IMG/VR virus record: IMGVR_UViG_3300030012_000828
Coordinates: 1-27,285 of that record
Source: a virus
Reading direction: 5' to 3' (one strand)
DNA length: 27,285 nt
How positions within the stretch are numbered: position 1 is the first letter of the stretch; each line of letters starts with the position of its first letter. The position numbers and the translations under genes are program-made. Below, in pieces: positions 7,716 to 16,455 of the stretch. The notes under the pieces were generated by a model, which saw only the letters and a program-made list of their open reading frames with translations, was not told the origin of the DNA and searched no databases.

Positions 7716-9686
7716 ATGACTAATTTTAAAAAGTTAATGATGGCTGCAGCAACAGGTGGTGATCCTGTTAATGTAGAAAATGTGTTTTCCACACATTTGT
7801 ACACTGGCGCAGGTGGAACAACGGCTACAATAAACAACGGAATTGATTTGTTAAATGAGGGTGGTTTAGTTTGGATAAAAGCTCGCAATGCCACAGAAAG
7901 CCATGGTTTATTTGATACTGTAAGGGGTGTTACTAAATACATTAGTTCTAATAATACAAATGCTGAAGCTACAAATTCAGGCACATTAACTAATTTTTAT
8001 GATAACGGATTTAAAGTTGACGGAAATGGAATTGTAGGTAGTTCTTTAGACCCATATGTCTCATGGAGTTTTCGCAAAGCCAAAAAGTTTTTTGATATTG
8101 TTACATATACAGGCTCTGGAGGTGCTAAAACTATTAGCCACAGCCTTGGCTCCACTCCTGGTATGATTTTTGTTAAAAATCTATCTACTGCACAAAGTTG
8201 GTATGTCTTTCATACAAGTGTTGGTGCTACTAAAGGATTGATTTTAGACGGAACTTACGCAGCAGTACTCGGTAGTTCCTATTGGAACGATACTGCACCT
8301 ACGAGCACACAGTTTACTGTAGGCGCAAATGCTAGTGACAATGGCGATTCATATGTAGCCTACCTATTCGCTCACAACAACAGTGACGGTGGGTTCGGCC
8401 CTGACAGTGACCAAGATATTATCAAGTGTGGTAGTTATACTGGTGCAGGTTCAGGTTCTTCTACTACTGTTAATTTAGGGTTTGAACCTCAGTTTGTATT
8501 ATTAAAAAATATTAGTTCTTCTTCTGCTTGGAGCATTGTTGACAGTATGAGAGGTATAGTTACAGGAGGAAATGATCAAACCTTTGAAGGAGATACAACT
8601 GGCGCAGAGTATGCTGCTGATCTAATTGATTTAACATCAACTGGATTTGTAACTAAATCAAATTTTAGTGGCAGTAATACATCTGGACACACATTTGTCT
8701 ACATGGCAATACGCAGAGGCCCAATGGCTGTACCAGAGGATGTGACTAAGGTTTTTCATGTTAATAATTACTCTGGTAATAGTAATAGTAACATTTATAA
8801 TACTGGTTTTGATGTTGATATGAATATTAATACAAAAACAGGTGGTTACGCTAAGCATATAATATCCAGATTAACTGGTAAAAATCTTCTGAAGAGTGAC
8901 TCAACTGATGATGAAGTTAATTATTCTACCGTAAAATGGTTTGATAGTAAAAGTAATCATATTGATTTAAGCACTTCTTGGCTTACAACTCATAATGATG
9001 TAATAAGTTACTCTTGGCGTAGAGCACCTGGTTTTTTTGATGTAGTTTGCTATGACGGAACAGGAAGTGCAAAAACTGTAGCCCATAATCTTGGTGTAGT
9101 GCCAGAAATGATTTGGGTAAAAAATAGAGGATACTCTGGAAATGAAGACTGGTCTGTTTATCACAAAGGCGTAAACGGAGGAACTGACCCAGAAGATTAC
9201 ATTCTTAAGTTAAATTCGGGGTATAAAGAAATAAATTCAGCTAATGATTGGAATGATACTGCACCAACTTCAACGGTGTTTACTGTAGGTAGTGATAGAA
9301 GAACAAATGCTCTTTTGGAGGCTTCTATAGATAATAGATACGTAGCCTACCTTTTTGCTACACTTGCTGGTGTATCCAAGGTGGGTAGTTATACTGGAAA
9401 TGGTTCTTCTAGTGGTCCTACTGTTGATTGTGGTTTTTCAAATGGGCCAAAGCTTGTTATAATTAAAAGAGCAAGTGATGGCAGTAATGATAATTGGATA
9501 GTATTTGATACTGTGCGAGGGTTATCATCTGGTAATGACCACTACATAGCTTTAGATAATACAGATGCTGAGTTTAGTAATGTGGATTGGATTGACCCAA
9601 CTAGTTCAGGTTTTCAAGTAGTGCAAAGCAACTCAGGGGTTAACGCCTCTGGAGACACTTATATCTTTTACGCAGTAGCAGTATAA
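7716..9686 (+). CDS. Large tail-associated protein with two three-domain repeats
   Basis: After a short N-terminus (TNFKKLMMAAATGGDP) this 656-residue protein appears to be six related domains of about 100 residues, arranged as A-B-C then A'-B'-C'. A and A' end in SFRKAKKFFDIVTYTG and SWRRAPGFFDVVCYDG, with the FF pairs at residues 125 and 440. B and B' share WNDTAPTST (from residues 190 and 512) and YVAYLFA. C and C' share GSYTG near the start and SGF then YMAI or YAVA near the end. The individual domain resembles the DUF7483-type repeat I recall from cyanophage and marine phage fibres, an unverified recollection. Binding to host surface glycans or receptors is an inference from tail-gene context. 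Confidence 0.68.
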   Translation: MTNFKKLMMAAATGGDPVNVENVFSTHLYTGAGGTTATINNGIDLLNEGGLVWIKARNATESHGLFDTVRGVTKYISSNNTNAEATNSGTLTNFYDNGFKVDGNGIVGSSLDPYVSWSFRKAKKFFDIVTYTGSGGAKTISHSLGSTPGMIFVKNLSTAQSWYVFHTSVGATKGLILDGTYAAVLGSSYWNDTAPTSTQFTVGANASDNGDSYVAYLFAHNNSDGGFGPDSDQDIIKCGSYTGAGSGSSTTVNLGFEPQFVLLKNISSSSAWSIVDSMRGIVTGGNDQTFEGDTTGAEYAADLIDLTSTGFVTKSNFSGSNTSGHTFVYMAIRRGPMAVPEDVTKVFHVNNYSGNSNSNIYNTGFDVDMNINTKTGGYAKHIISRLTGKNLLKSDSTDDEVNYSTVKWFDSKSNHIDLSTSWLTTHNDVISYSWRRAPGFFDVVCYDGTGSAKTVAHNLGVVPEMIWVKNRGYSGNEDWSVYHKGVNGGTDPEDYILKLNSGYKEINSANDWNDTAPTSTVFTVGSDRRTNALLEASIDNRYVAYLFATLAGVSKVGSYTGNGSSSGPTVDCGFSNGPKLVIIKRASDGSNDNWIVFDTVRGLSSGNDHYIALDNTDAEFSNVDWIDPTSSGFQVVQSNSGVNASGDTYIFYAVAV

Positions 9687-9713
9687 TCAAACTCATAAGA
9701 AAGGATCAATCAA

Positions 9714-10235
9714 ATGGGTGAATTTAGGAATAGAACAACAGGTGAAATAAAATCACAAGGTGAACTTAGGCGTGACAATCCTAATATGTCGATGCCTAGA
9801 GTATGGACTAGTAATGTACACGATGCATTAAATGTTGACCCTGTATTTGAATCAGCTAAACCTAGATCTGGTAAAGATGGGGAGCCTATTGGTCAATACC
9901 AACACGTTGTTCGAGATGGTGTAGAGCAAGATGCAAAAGATAACTGGGTTCAGGCTTGGAAAATAGTAGATATGTTTGCTGATACTACTGATAAAGATGG
10001 CAAGAAAACTACCAAGGCAGAGCATGAAGCTGCGTATCAAATAGGATTAGACAACAATGCAGCAGAACGTAACCGTAGTCAACGTAACAAACTTTTAGCT
10101 GAAACAGATTGGTGGGCTGTATCAGATCGCACTATGTCATCTGAACAAACTGCATATCGTAAAGCACTACGTGATATAACTACACATTCTAATTGGCCTC
10201 ACCTAGAAGAAGGTGATTGGCCTACTAAACCTTAG
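9714..10235 (+). CDS. Tail-fibre assembly / phage tail chaperone-like protein
   Basis: The diagnostic part of this 173-residue protein is at residues 117-173: RNKLLAETDWWAVSDRTM, then EQTAYRKALRDI, a proline-containing turn and a final DWPTKP. This is the signature of the tail assembly chaperone or tail-fibre assembly domain common at the end of phage fibre operons. The N-terminal half (MGEFRNRTTGEIKSQGELRR and onwards) is hydrophilic and probably contacts the fibre. It follows the fibre genes directly, which fits a role in folding or attaching them. AAGGA at 9701-9705 supports the start. The domain call is from motif recognition and the client protein is not known. Confidence 0.7.
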   Translation: MGEFRNRTTGEIKSQGELRRDNPNMSMPRVWTSNVHDALNVDPVFESAKPRSGKDGEPIGQYQHVVRDGVEQDAKDNWVQAWKIVDMFADTTDKDGKKTTKAEHEAAYQIGLDNNAAERNRSQRNKLLAETDWWAVSDRTMSSEQTAYRKALRDITTHSNWPHLEEGDWPTKP

Positions 10236-10245
10236 TGTGTAGTTT

Positions 10246-10500
10246 ATGAGTGGCATCAACCTATCTCCTGAAGAATTAGAAGAAATGTTAGACAACGCAG
10301 CTAGGCGTGGTGCTAAAGAGGCATTGCGTTCTATTGGTCTACTTGATGATGATGCTGCAAAAGATATAATGGAAATGCGTAATCTTATAGAAGCGTGGAG
10401 AGATACACGAAGGTCAATAAGATCTACCGTAGTAAAACTAGCTACCGTTGGAGTCCTGACATTTATTGCAGGTGCGGTATGGATGACAATGGGTAAGTAA
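10246..10500 (+). CDS. Small single-span membrane protein (DUF6127-like)
   Basis: This 84-residue protein has a charged helical N-terminus (SPEELEEMLDNAARRGAKEA, then an acidic DDDAAKD and a WRDTRRSIR basic stretch). One transmembrane helix follows at about residues 61-82 (VVKLATVGVLTFIAGAVWM). The layout resembles a small family I remember as DUF6127 from alphaproteobacteria and their phages. The single C-terminal span and short length would suit a holin-like or accessory lysis protein, or a membrane anchor. Nothing in the sequence proves lysis activity. The gene lies ten bases after its upstream neighbour and ten before the large internal protein gene. Confidence 0.6.
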   Translation: MSGINLSPEELEEMLDNAARRGAKEALRSIGLLDDDAAKDIMEMRNLIEAWRDTRRSIRSTVVKLATVGVLTFIAGAVWMTMGK

Positions 10501-10510
10501 GGAATAAGGC

Positions 10511-13500
10511 ATGGCTAAACGTTTTGGTGGTTTTACACCACAGCAACAACAACAACTGTTATCACCTTTGGGTTATACAGGCCCAGCGCAGCAGGATGAT
10601 ATGAATAAGTTCATGATGTCTAGCCCTCAAGCCGCATCAATGATGGGCAAGTATGCAGAGATGGCAACGGCTCGTGTTGAGGGTGGCCCACAGACGGCTA
10701 TGCATTTAGGTGGTGATGTACCTCTTCAAATTGCGCCAGGTCAGAGTTTAGCTGATGCTGCTAATAACCAACAAATTGCTGCTGATCAGGCTGTTGTTAC
10801 ACAAGATCCACAGATTGTTGCAGCTAATGCCGCTATTGCTCAAAGGAAAAAAGCAGATTTACGACAAGCCGAACTCACAAAGCCCTCAGTACGTGTACGT
10901 ATTAACGATGATGGGAGGCAATTTGGATTCGATGAATACTTTAAGACTATGTATCCTGAAGGTTATATGAGTACACAAGAGTATAGAAAGCCTGTTGAGT
11001 TTCAAGGAGAGTTACGTGATCCAAAGCAGGTAGCAGAATATAAGAAATACTTAGATCTGTCATCTATGGTTACACCTGTTACTGATCCAAACATGCTAAG
11101 GCTACCAGATCAACAGATACAAAGAGATTTACCTCGTCCTACTACACTGCCAAGTTTACAAAAACGTCAAAACCCACAGACAGGTTCGTTTGAGGTGGTT
11201 AATGAACAGGGTAAAGTTGTTCGTTCTAATTTAGATAATGAACAACAAGCCAATGCTTACATTATGGAAAATCAAACTCCTATAAGGATGGCACAGCAGA
11301 GAAATGAAATTCCAGAGTTTTTGAAAAATTTTAATGAACAAGAAGCTTTGAAAAATTATATGAGTTTCTACGATAGACAGCGTGACGGAAGAGCGTTTGG
11401 ATTCCAAGAAGGAGGTGTTACTACAAATGAAGTAACTACTGATCCTGTATATGATCCTTCGCAAGGCTTGCCTGATCCAGTAGCAGACTTGTATACTGAT
11501 ACAGGGGCAGCTATTGATTCTGTATTTGATGCAGGTACATTTAATGAAGGTACTGAAGGACAGAATCAGAACATAGATAGTGATAAGACGTGGGCTAAAA
11601 ATACTGTAGGAGAATTGTCAGGTAATACTACTATTATGCAAGACCCTAGTAATTATGAACTAGGTACTTATATAGCTGAAAATGGTAAAACATATTACCA
11701 AATCCAATACCCTGATGGTACTGCAGTAAAGACAGGTCATGGAAATAAAAACTTTGCTATAGGTAGAGCTAACGCATTAAGTGCTGCATTTCAAGCTGCT
11801 AGTGGAGTTGTTACACCTGAAGAGAAAACTGCGTTAGAACAACAATATCAAGATCAGCTTGGTCAATACGAACAATATCAGACAGGACAGGCTACTACTG
11901 CATCTCAAGCTCCTGTAGCTGAAACAATACAAACAGCACAGAGTCAGGTTAATGTTAGTAACAACCTTATTGGTCAATATAATAAAGAGTTAGCTAGATT
12001 AGATGTTAATGATCCTAAACGTACCGTATTAGAAAAGTATATAGCTGATGAACAGATAAAGTTAAATCAAGCTACTGCTGATCTTACCCAAGCAAAAGAT
12101 AGACAAAGCGCAGAGCAATCACAAGCAAGTAAAGAAAGAACTGCTTCTACAGAAGCAGACCCTTCAAGTAGTATTACTAAGGCAGACGTTGCTACAATAG
12201 ATGACACTGCAAAAGAAGCAGGTAAGATAGGCGAAGGTGTAGGTTCAGCAGGAGATGCAGCAGAAGCTGATGTAACTAAAGCAGGAGATGCAGGTCAAGC
12301 AACCGTTCCAACAGCTAAAAAAGCAGCTACCTACACTGCGGAAGAATCACAAGAAAAAGTAAAAGAAACACTAGATGCTCTTGTGGCTGCTACAGGGAAA
12401 CCTAGCACTGAGGCATTAGCTGAAGCACAGACTATGGACCCTGAAGAGTTAGCTCAATTGGGTCTTACTGCTGCACAGATTGAAGAGGCTGTACAGGTAA
12501 CAGCACCTGACAAACGTGTAGCACAAGAGGGTGAGCTTCTAGATGTAGATAAAGATGTCACAGTAGACATGGAGCGTGTAGAAAAAGAAGCACTCAACTT
12601 TGAGGCTGCTACTGGTACACCATCTAGTGAAGCTACAGTGCAGGGTCAGTTAACTGCATTGATGGCTGACTTTGAAGGTGGAAAACCTCCTGCTTGGGCT
12701 GCTGGTGCAATGAGGGCAGCTACAGCACAGATGGCTGCTCGTGGTTTAGGTGCTTCTAGTATGGCTGCACAAGCTATCGTACAAGCTGCTATGGAATCTG
12801 CACTACCTATTGCTATGCAAGATGCACAGACAGTAGCAAGCTTTGAAGCACAGAACTTATCTAACAGACAGCAGGTAGCTATGTTTGCTGCAGAACAACG
12901 TGCTAAGTTTCTTGGTATGGAGTTTGATCAAGGCTTCCAAATTCGTGTACAAAATGCTGCTAAGATTGCAGACATTGCTAATCAAAACTTTAGTGCTGAA
13001 GTACAGATTAGTCTAGAGAATGCTCGACTAGCTAACACTGTAGACTTGGCTAACCTTGATGCTAAGAATGCTAAGATTCTATCTGATGCTGCAGCAATGA
13101 CTAACTTAGATTTACAAAACTTAAACAATCGTCAACAGGCTGCAGTACAAATAGCTAATGCTTTCTTGGGGTTTGACATGGCAATGTTTGATGCTAAACA
13201 GCAGGTTGCTATGTTTAAAGCACAAGGTAACATACAGTCTATCCTATCAGATCAGGCTGCTATAAATGCTGCTGAACAGTTTAACGCTACATCAGAAAAT
13301 CAAACTAATCAGTTCTATGATAGCTTAATATCCCAAGTGCAACAGTTTAATGTTGATCAAGACAATGCAATGAAGAAGTTTGAAACTGAGCAAGCTAATG
13401 CTTTAGCTATGTTTAACACTGAGCAAGAAAATAAACGTGCAGAGTTTGAAGCAACCAATGCCTTACTTATTGCACAAGCAGATGCTAAGTGGGAGCAAGA

Positions 13501-13783
13501 GATTGCTTTAACTGAAACAGCAGCTACCAATGCAGCTAACAATGAAGAAGCAAGAGCAGCTAATGGTATGACAGCAGCAGTATACGAAGCGTCTAAGCAA
13601 GCAGATAGAGATACAATGAGCTACTCATTTCAGACAGCTAACAATAATGCTGATAGAGCTACATCTATAGCATTACAAACTATGCAAAATGAAGCGTCTG
13701 CTAATAGTGCAGCAGCATCTAAGTCAGCATCATTCGCAGCAGCAGCAGGTGCAGTTATAGCTAATGTAATTAAAGCAGGTTAA
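10511..13783 (+). CDS. Large alanine/glutamine-rich internal virion protein
   Basis: This 1090-residue protein has no recognisable enzyme. The N-terminus (FGGFTPQQQQQLLSPLGY) and residues 100-430 are mixed. Two short modules, SFEVVNEQGKVV around residue 225 and TYYQIQYPDGTAVKTGHGNK near 395-415, look like small beta units. From about residue 430 to the end it is almost entirely helical, rich in A, Q, N and E, and should form long coiled coils. It contains an NLSNRQQVAMF unit at residue 782 and a related NLNNRQQAAV unit at residue 870, 88 residues apart. A conserved-looking AARGLGASSMAAQAIVQAAM helix near 735-755 could be amphipathic. Size, composition and position before the lysin gene suggest an ejected internal protein. 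Confidence 0.6.
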   Translation: MAKRFGGFTPQQQQQLLSPLGYTGPAQQDDMNKFMMSSPQAASMMGKYAEMATARVEGGPQTAMHLGGDVPLQIAPGQSLADAANNQQIAADQAVVTQDPQIVAANAAIAQRKKADLRQAELTKPSVRVRINDDGRQFGFDEYFKTMYPEGYMSTQEYRKPVEFQGELRDPKQVAEYKKYLDLSSMVTPVTDPNMLRLPDQQIQRDLPRPTTLPSLQKRQNPQTGSFEVVNEQGKVVRSNLDNEQQANAYIMENQTPIRMAQQRNEIPEFLKNFNEQEALKNYMSFYDRQRDGRAFGFQEGGVTTNEVTTDPVYDPSQGLPDPVADLYTDTGAAIDSVFDAGTFNEGTEGQNQNIDSDKTWAKNTVGELSGNTTIMQDPSNYELGTYIAENGKTYYQIQYPDGTAVKTGHGNKNFAIGRANALSAAFQAASGVVTPEEKTALEQQYQDQLGQYEQYQTGQATTASQAPVAETIQTAQSQVNVSNNLIGQYNKELARLDVNDPKRTVLEKYIADEQIKLNQATADLTQAKDRQSAEQSQASKERTASTEADPSSSITKADVATIDDTAKEAGKIGEGVGSAGDAAEADVTKAGDAGQATVPTAKKAATYTAEESQEKVKETLDALVAATGKPSTEALAEAQTMDPEELAQLGLTAAQIEEAVQVTAPDKRVAQEGELLDVDKDVTVDMERVEKEALNFEAATGTPSSEATVQGQLTALMADFEGGKPPAWAAGAMRAATAQMAARGLGASSMAAQAIVQAAMESALPIAMQDAQTVASFEAQNLSNRQQVAMFAAEQRAKFLGMEFDQGFQIRVQNAAKIADIANQNFSAEVQISLENARLANTVDLANLDAKNAKILSDAAAMTNLDLQNLNNRQQAAVQIANAFLGFDMAMFDAKQQVAMFKAQGNIQSILSDQAAINAAEQFNATSENQTNQFYDSLISQVQQFNVDQDNAMKKFETEQANALAMFNTEQENKRAEFEATNALLIAQADAKWEQEIALTETAATNAANNEEARAANGMTAAVYEASKQADRDTMSYSFQTANNNADRATSIALQTMQNEASANSAAASKSASFAAAAGAVIANVIKAG

Positions 13784-13787
13784 TGTA

Positions 13788-15440
13788 ATGGAATATGACT
13801 TTGCAATGAGTTTCGGTGAGCCAACAAAGCTCGACAGTGATTTTAAACAATCGCAAGGCATAGCTGTTCCACCTAAGAAAGTGGAAGAACCTGAAGATAC
13901 AGGTGTGTATGATTACTTTGGTGATATAATAGTTGGCTACTTTGGTGATGACGAAGAAGAAGGTAAGAGCATACTAACTGAAAGCCCTAGTCTTAGTACA
14001 CCATCTGAGTCTTACTTGGATGACACACTAGAGATGCTTAAGTCTGTAGACATCTCTTCAGATGAACAACTTAAAACAGCATTAGCAGAAGGTGCTACAC
14101 TAGGTGAATCTCCAAATAAACTAGAAGATATATACACTAGTATGGACACAGACTTTGTGACGCTAGAGAATCAGCCCACAGTTGACAGTGAGGGTGAACT
14201 ACTTGAGATAGAACAGACAGAACCATTAGGACTTATGAGTAAACCGTCTGGTGAAACATTAGTAGACAGAACTGAGTCACCCTCAATGCCAGATGAAGCT
14301 GCGCCAACAGAAGAAGTAAGTGTAGATAAAAAAATATTAAGCCCTGCATTTCTTAACGCTATTGGTATTACAGGAAGCTTGACTGAAAAGGGTGTGCAGA
14401 GTGAGGTTAAAAAGATACTAAAAGAACAAGGAATGTCGGATGAAGAGATTGCTAATCTTGTTAATAAGTCTCTTGCTGCTGAGGTGCAGCCTACAGATAT
14501 ACCCGAATTTAGCGAAGAAGAGTTAAGGCTTAGTTTTACTGAATACCCTTCAACTGAAGAGAAAGCAATAGCATACGCTAGTGATATATACCCTAATAAT
14601 AAAGTAGCTGCTGCAGCTTTGGCTGCAACAATTCAATTTGAAGGTATGAAAAATTCTGTTGAGGAAATAGGAGAAAATGAAGATTATAAACTTAAAAAAG
14701 TTTTGTTTTCTAATACAAAAAAACCTCCTTTAAAAAGAAACGATCAGAAAATATATGAGATACTAGGTTTTCCAAAACAGACAGATGATGATGGTAACAT
14801 TGTTTATCTAGAAAGACCAAAAACTATTTTAAATAAAGAAGTTCAAGAAGCCTTAAATAAAAAAGGAATTGATGTAGGTAATGTAGACGGTATAATAGGT
14901 AAAAATACAATTTCTGGGATTAAAAGATTTCAAAAAATAAAAGGCTTAAATGTAACAGGGAAGCTAGACCCTGAAACCTATAAAAAATTAAATATAGAAT
15001 ATAGAGAGTTAGATCATGTAGGACAGCCAATAGCTATGCATGTTGTTAAGAATCCTCCTAAATTTATACCTTCAGATAAAGCAGAAGAAGTATTTAATAT
15101 TAGATATAATGATCATTATAGGAGTGAAGGATATAAACTAGGTAATGTAGGAGATAAAAAGTTTGCAAGGTATAGAGGTAGAGGCCCTATCCAAATTACA
15201 GGAGAAGATACATATAGAAAAGTAGGAGATGCTATAGGTGTTGATCTTATTAAAAATCCTGATCTCTTATCAACAAATGATGCCGTATCAAAAGCCGCAG
15301 TAAAAGCTTACTTAAAAATGAAAGGCTTTTCAAATTACAGTACACCAGAAGAAATGCTAAAAAGTATAAATCCTGGTGAAAAAAATATTGTTAAGAAAAG
15401 ATTTCCAACTTATGAACAATATTTGAAAGAAATAAATTAA
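13788..15440 (+). CDS. Virion-associated lysin: GH19-like domain with inserted peptidoglycan-binding domain
   Basis: This 550-residue protein has three parts. Residues 1-260 are acidic and low in complexity, with no recognised fold. Residues 262-305 (VAAAALAATIQFEGMKN, then GENEDY) resemble the first half of GH19 lysozyme/chitinase domains: E285 sits where HE(S/T)GG normally carries the acid, and E296 or E298 sits at the ENLNY position. Residues 347-402 are a PG_binding_1 domain (GNVDGIIGKNTISGIKRFQ). Residues 430-500 then resume GH19 with FNIRY and RYRGRGPIQITG at 461-472, then VGDAIGVDLIKNPDLL. Expected activity is cleavage of peptidoglycan glycan strands, acting from the virion during DNA entry or at lysis. 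Base composition drops sharply from about 14640. The histidine usual before the catalytic Glu is replaced by Phe. Confidence 0.72.
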   Translation: MEYDFAMSFGEPTKLDSDFKQSQGIAVPPKKVEEPEDTGVYDYFGDIIVGYFGDDEEEGKSILTESPSLSTPSESYLDDTLEMLKSVDISSDEQLKTALAEGATLGESPNKLEDIYTSMDTDFVTLENQPTVDSEGELLEIEQTEPLGLMSKPSGETLVDRTESPSMPDEAAPTEEVSVDKKILSPAFLNAIGITGSLTEKGVQSEVKKILKEQGMSDEEIANLVNKSLAAEVQPTDIPEFSEEELRLSFTEYPSTEEKAIAYASDIYPNNKVAAAALAATIQFEGMKNSVEEIGENEDYKLKKVLFSNTKKPPLKRNDQKIYEILGFPKQTDDDGNIVYLERPKTILNKEVQEALNKKGIDVGNVDGIIGKNTISGIKRFQKIKGLNVTGKLDPETYKKLNIEYRELDHVGQPIAMHVVKNPPKFIPSDKAEEVFNIRYNDHYRSEGYKLGNVGDKKFARYRGRGPIQITGEDTYRKVGDAIGVDLIKNPDLLSTNDAVSKAAVKAYLKMKGFSNYSTPEEMLKSINPGEKNIVKKRFPTYEQYLKEIN

Positions 15441-15883
15441 TGTTTGGATTACCGCTAGAACTAATCACCATGCTCTTCTCCACTGTACTAGGTGGAGTAA
15501 TGTCTATCTGGGGTCAGTCAATGAAGAACCGCCAGATGCAGCAAGAGATGTTGATGCAACGTGCAGAGTTCAACCGTAGTGCTGTAGCTGATGCAAGAGA
15601 TGCAGGTAAGAATGACTCACACTTTGCATGGACACGTAGGCTTATAGCTTTATCTGCTGTGTTCTCTATAATTGTATTGCCAAAGCTAGTCGCTGTATGG
15701 TATCCTGAAGTTAGTGTGTTTGTAGGATACACAGAAGCAACTGGTGGCTTTATGAGTTGGTTGTTTGGACCAGAAGAAGCTATACAGTGGAAGATGGCAC
15801 AAGGTTTTGTAATTACACCACTAGACACACACATCGTATCAGCCATAGTAGGACTATACTTTGGCGCTGGATTTACTAAATAA
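15440..15883 (+). CDS. Multi-span membrane protein, candidate holin or entry-channel component
   Basis: Three hydrophobic segments are visible in this 147-residue protein, at about residues 5-24 (LELITMLFSTVLGGVMSIWG), 67-88 (RLIALSAVFSIIVLPKLVAV) and 122-144 (FVITPLDTHIVSAIVGLYFG). A charged Q/M/R-rich helix lies between the first two. I recognise the sequence type from many marine phages, where it is usually left as a hypothetical protein. The gene starts on the last A of the lysin stop codon (TAATG at 15438-15442). That coupling to a cell-wall enzyme makes a holin role plausible, but its place among internal virion genes also allows a membrane-entry role. The function is unproven. Confidence 0.62.
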   Translation: MFGLPLELITMLFSTVLGGVMSIWGQSMKNRQMQQEMLMQRAEFNRSAVADARDAGKNDSHFAWTRRLIALSAVFSIIVLPKLVAVWYPEVSVFVGYTEATGGFMSWLFGPEEAIQWKMAQGFVITPLDTHIVSAIVGLYFGAGFTK

Positions 15884-15895
15884 GGTATATATAAA

Positions 15896-16453
15896 ATGGC
15901 AGAAGCAGTAGACTTTTTATCTGGTCCTATTCCAGGTCAGTCCTTAACCGCAACTCCTGGCAACTTCCCTTGGGAGCAGCCACCAGAGATGGTTGAGGTA
16001 GAAGATGTAGTAAAGTATTACATCAATAAACTAGCAGATCAAGATGTTATGGACGATTTAGCTGTTATGTTTGAAGCTGAAATGCCTGTATCTTCTTTTG
16101 TTAAATCATTAGTGTTAAGCGGTACAATGTTTGGAAGACACACACACGCTTCAGGAGCGTTGGCTGCACCTGCAATACACGCATTCATCAAAGCTGCTAT
16201 GACTCAGTATGAGATAAAAGTAAAAGATGAACCTTACAATCCAGATAAAGATCCAACAGTAAAAGAACAGCGTAGACTAGAGCTACGTATTAAGTTGGCT
16301 ATGGCTGAAGCAGAGGCTGAAGGTAAGACAGCAGAGAATGATCCTGGCGTAGCTCTTCTACAAGAAATGCAGCAAGGTGAACCACAAGAAGAAACACAAG
16401 AAGAAGCTCAACCTGATGAAGGTGGCATGGGCTTAATGTCAAAAGGAGCTTAA
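15896..16453 (+). CDS. Conserved marine-phage virion protein, function unknown
   Basis: This 185-residue protein begins with FLSGPIPGQSLTATPGNFPW and EQPPEMVEVEDVV, an opening I recognise from uncharacterised proteins of marine and cyanobacterial phages. Residues 40-110 are helical, with GRHTHASGALAAPAIHAFIKAAM near the centre. Residues 130-175 are acidic and glutamine-rich, probably a flexible tail. It ends GLMSKGA, and the GLMSK pentapeptide is also present in the lysin at residues 148-152. Its neighbours are internal virion genes, so it is probably packaged in the particle or acts in its assembly. No catalytic motif is visible. Confidence 0.6.
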   Translation: MAEAVDFLSGPIPGQSLTATPGNFPWEQPPEMVEVEDVVKYYINKLADQDVMDDLAVMFEAEMPVSSFVKSLVLSGTMFGRHTHASGALAAPAIHAFIKAAMTQYEIKVKDEPYNPDKDPTVKEQRRLELRIKLAMAEAEAEGKTAENDPGVALLQEMQQGEPQEETQEEAQPDEGGMGLMSKGA

Positions 16454-16455
16454 CT

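Noticed and set aside
8081-8094. A-run and T-run that might be a slippery frameshift site
   Set aside because: The reading frame does not fit a standard X XXY YYZ heptamer, and the same FF-D sequence is conserved in the second triad without any frame change.
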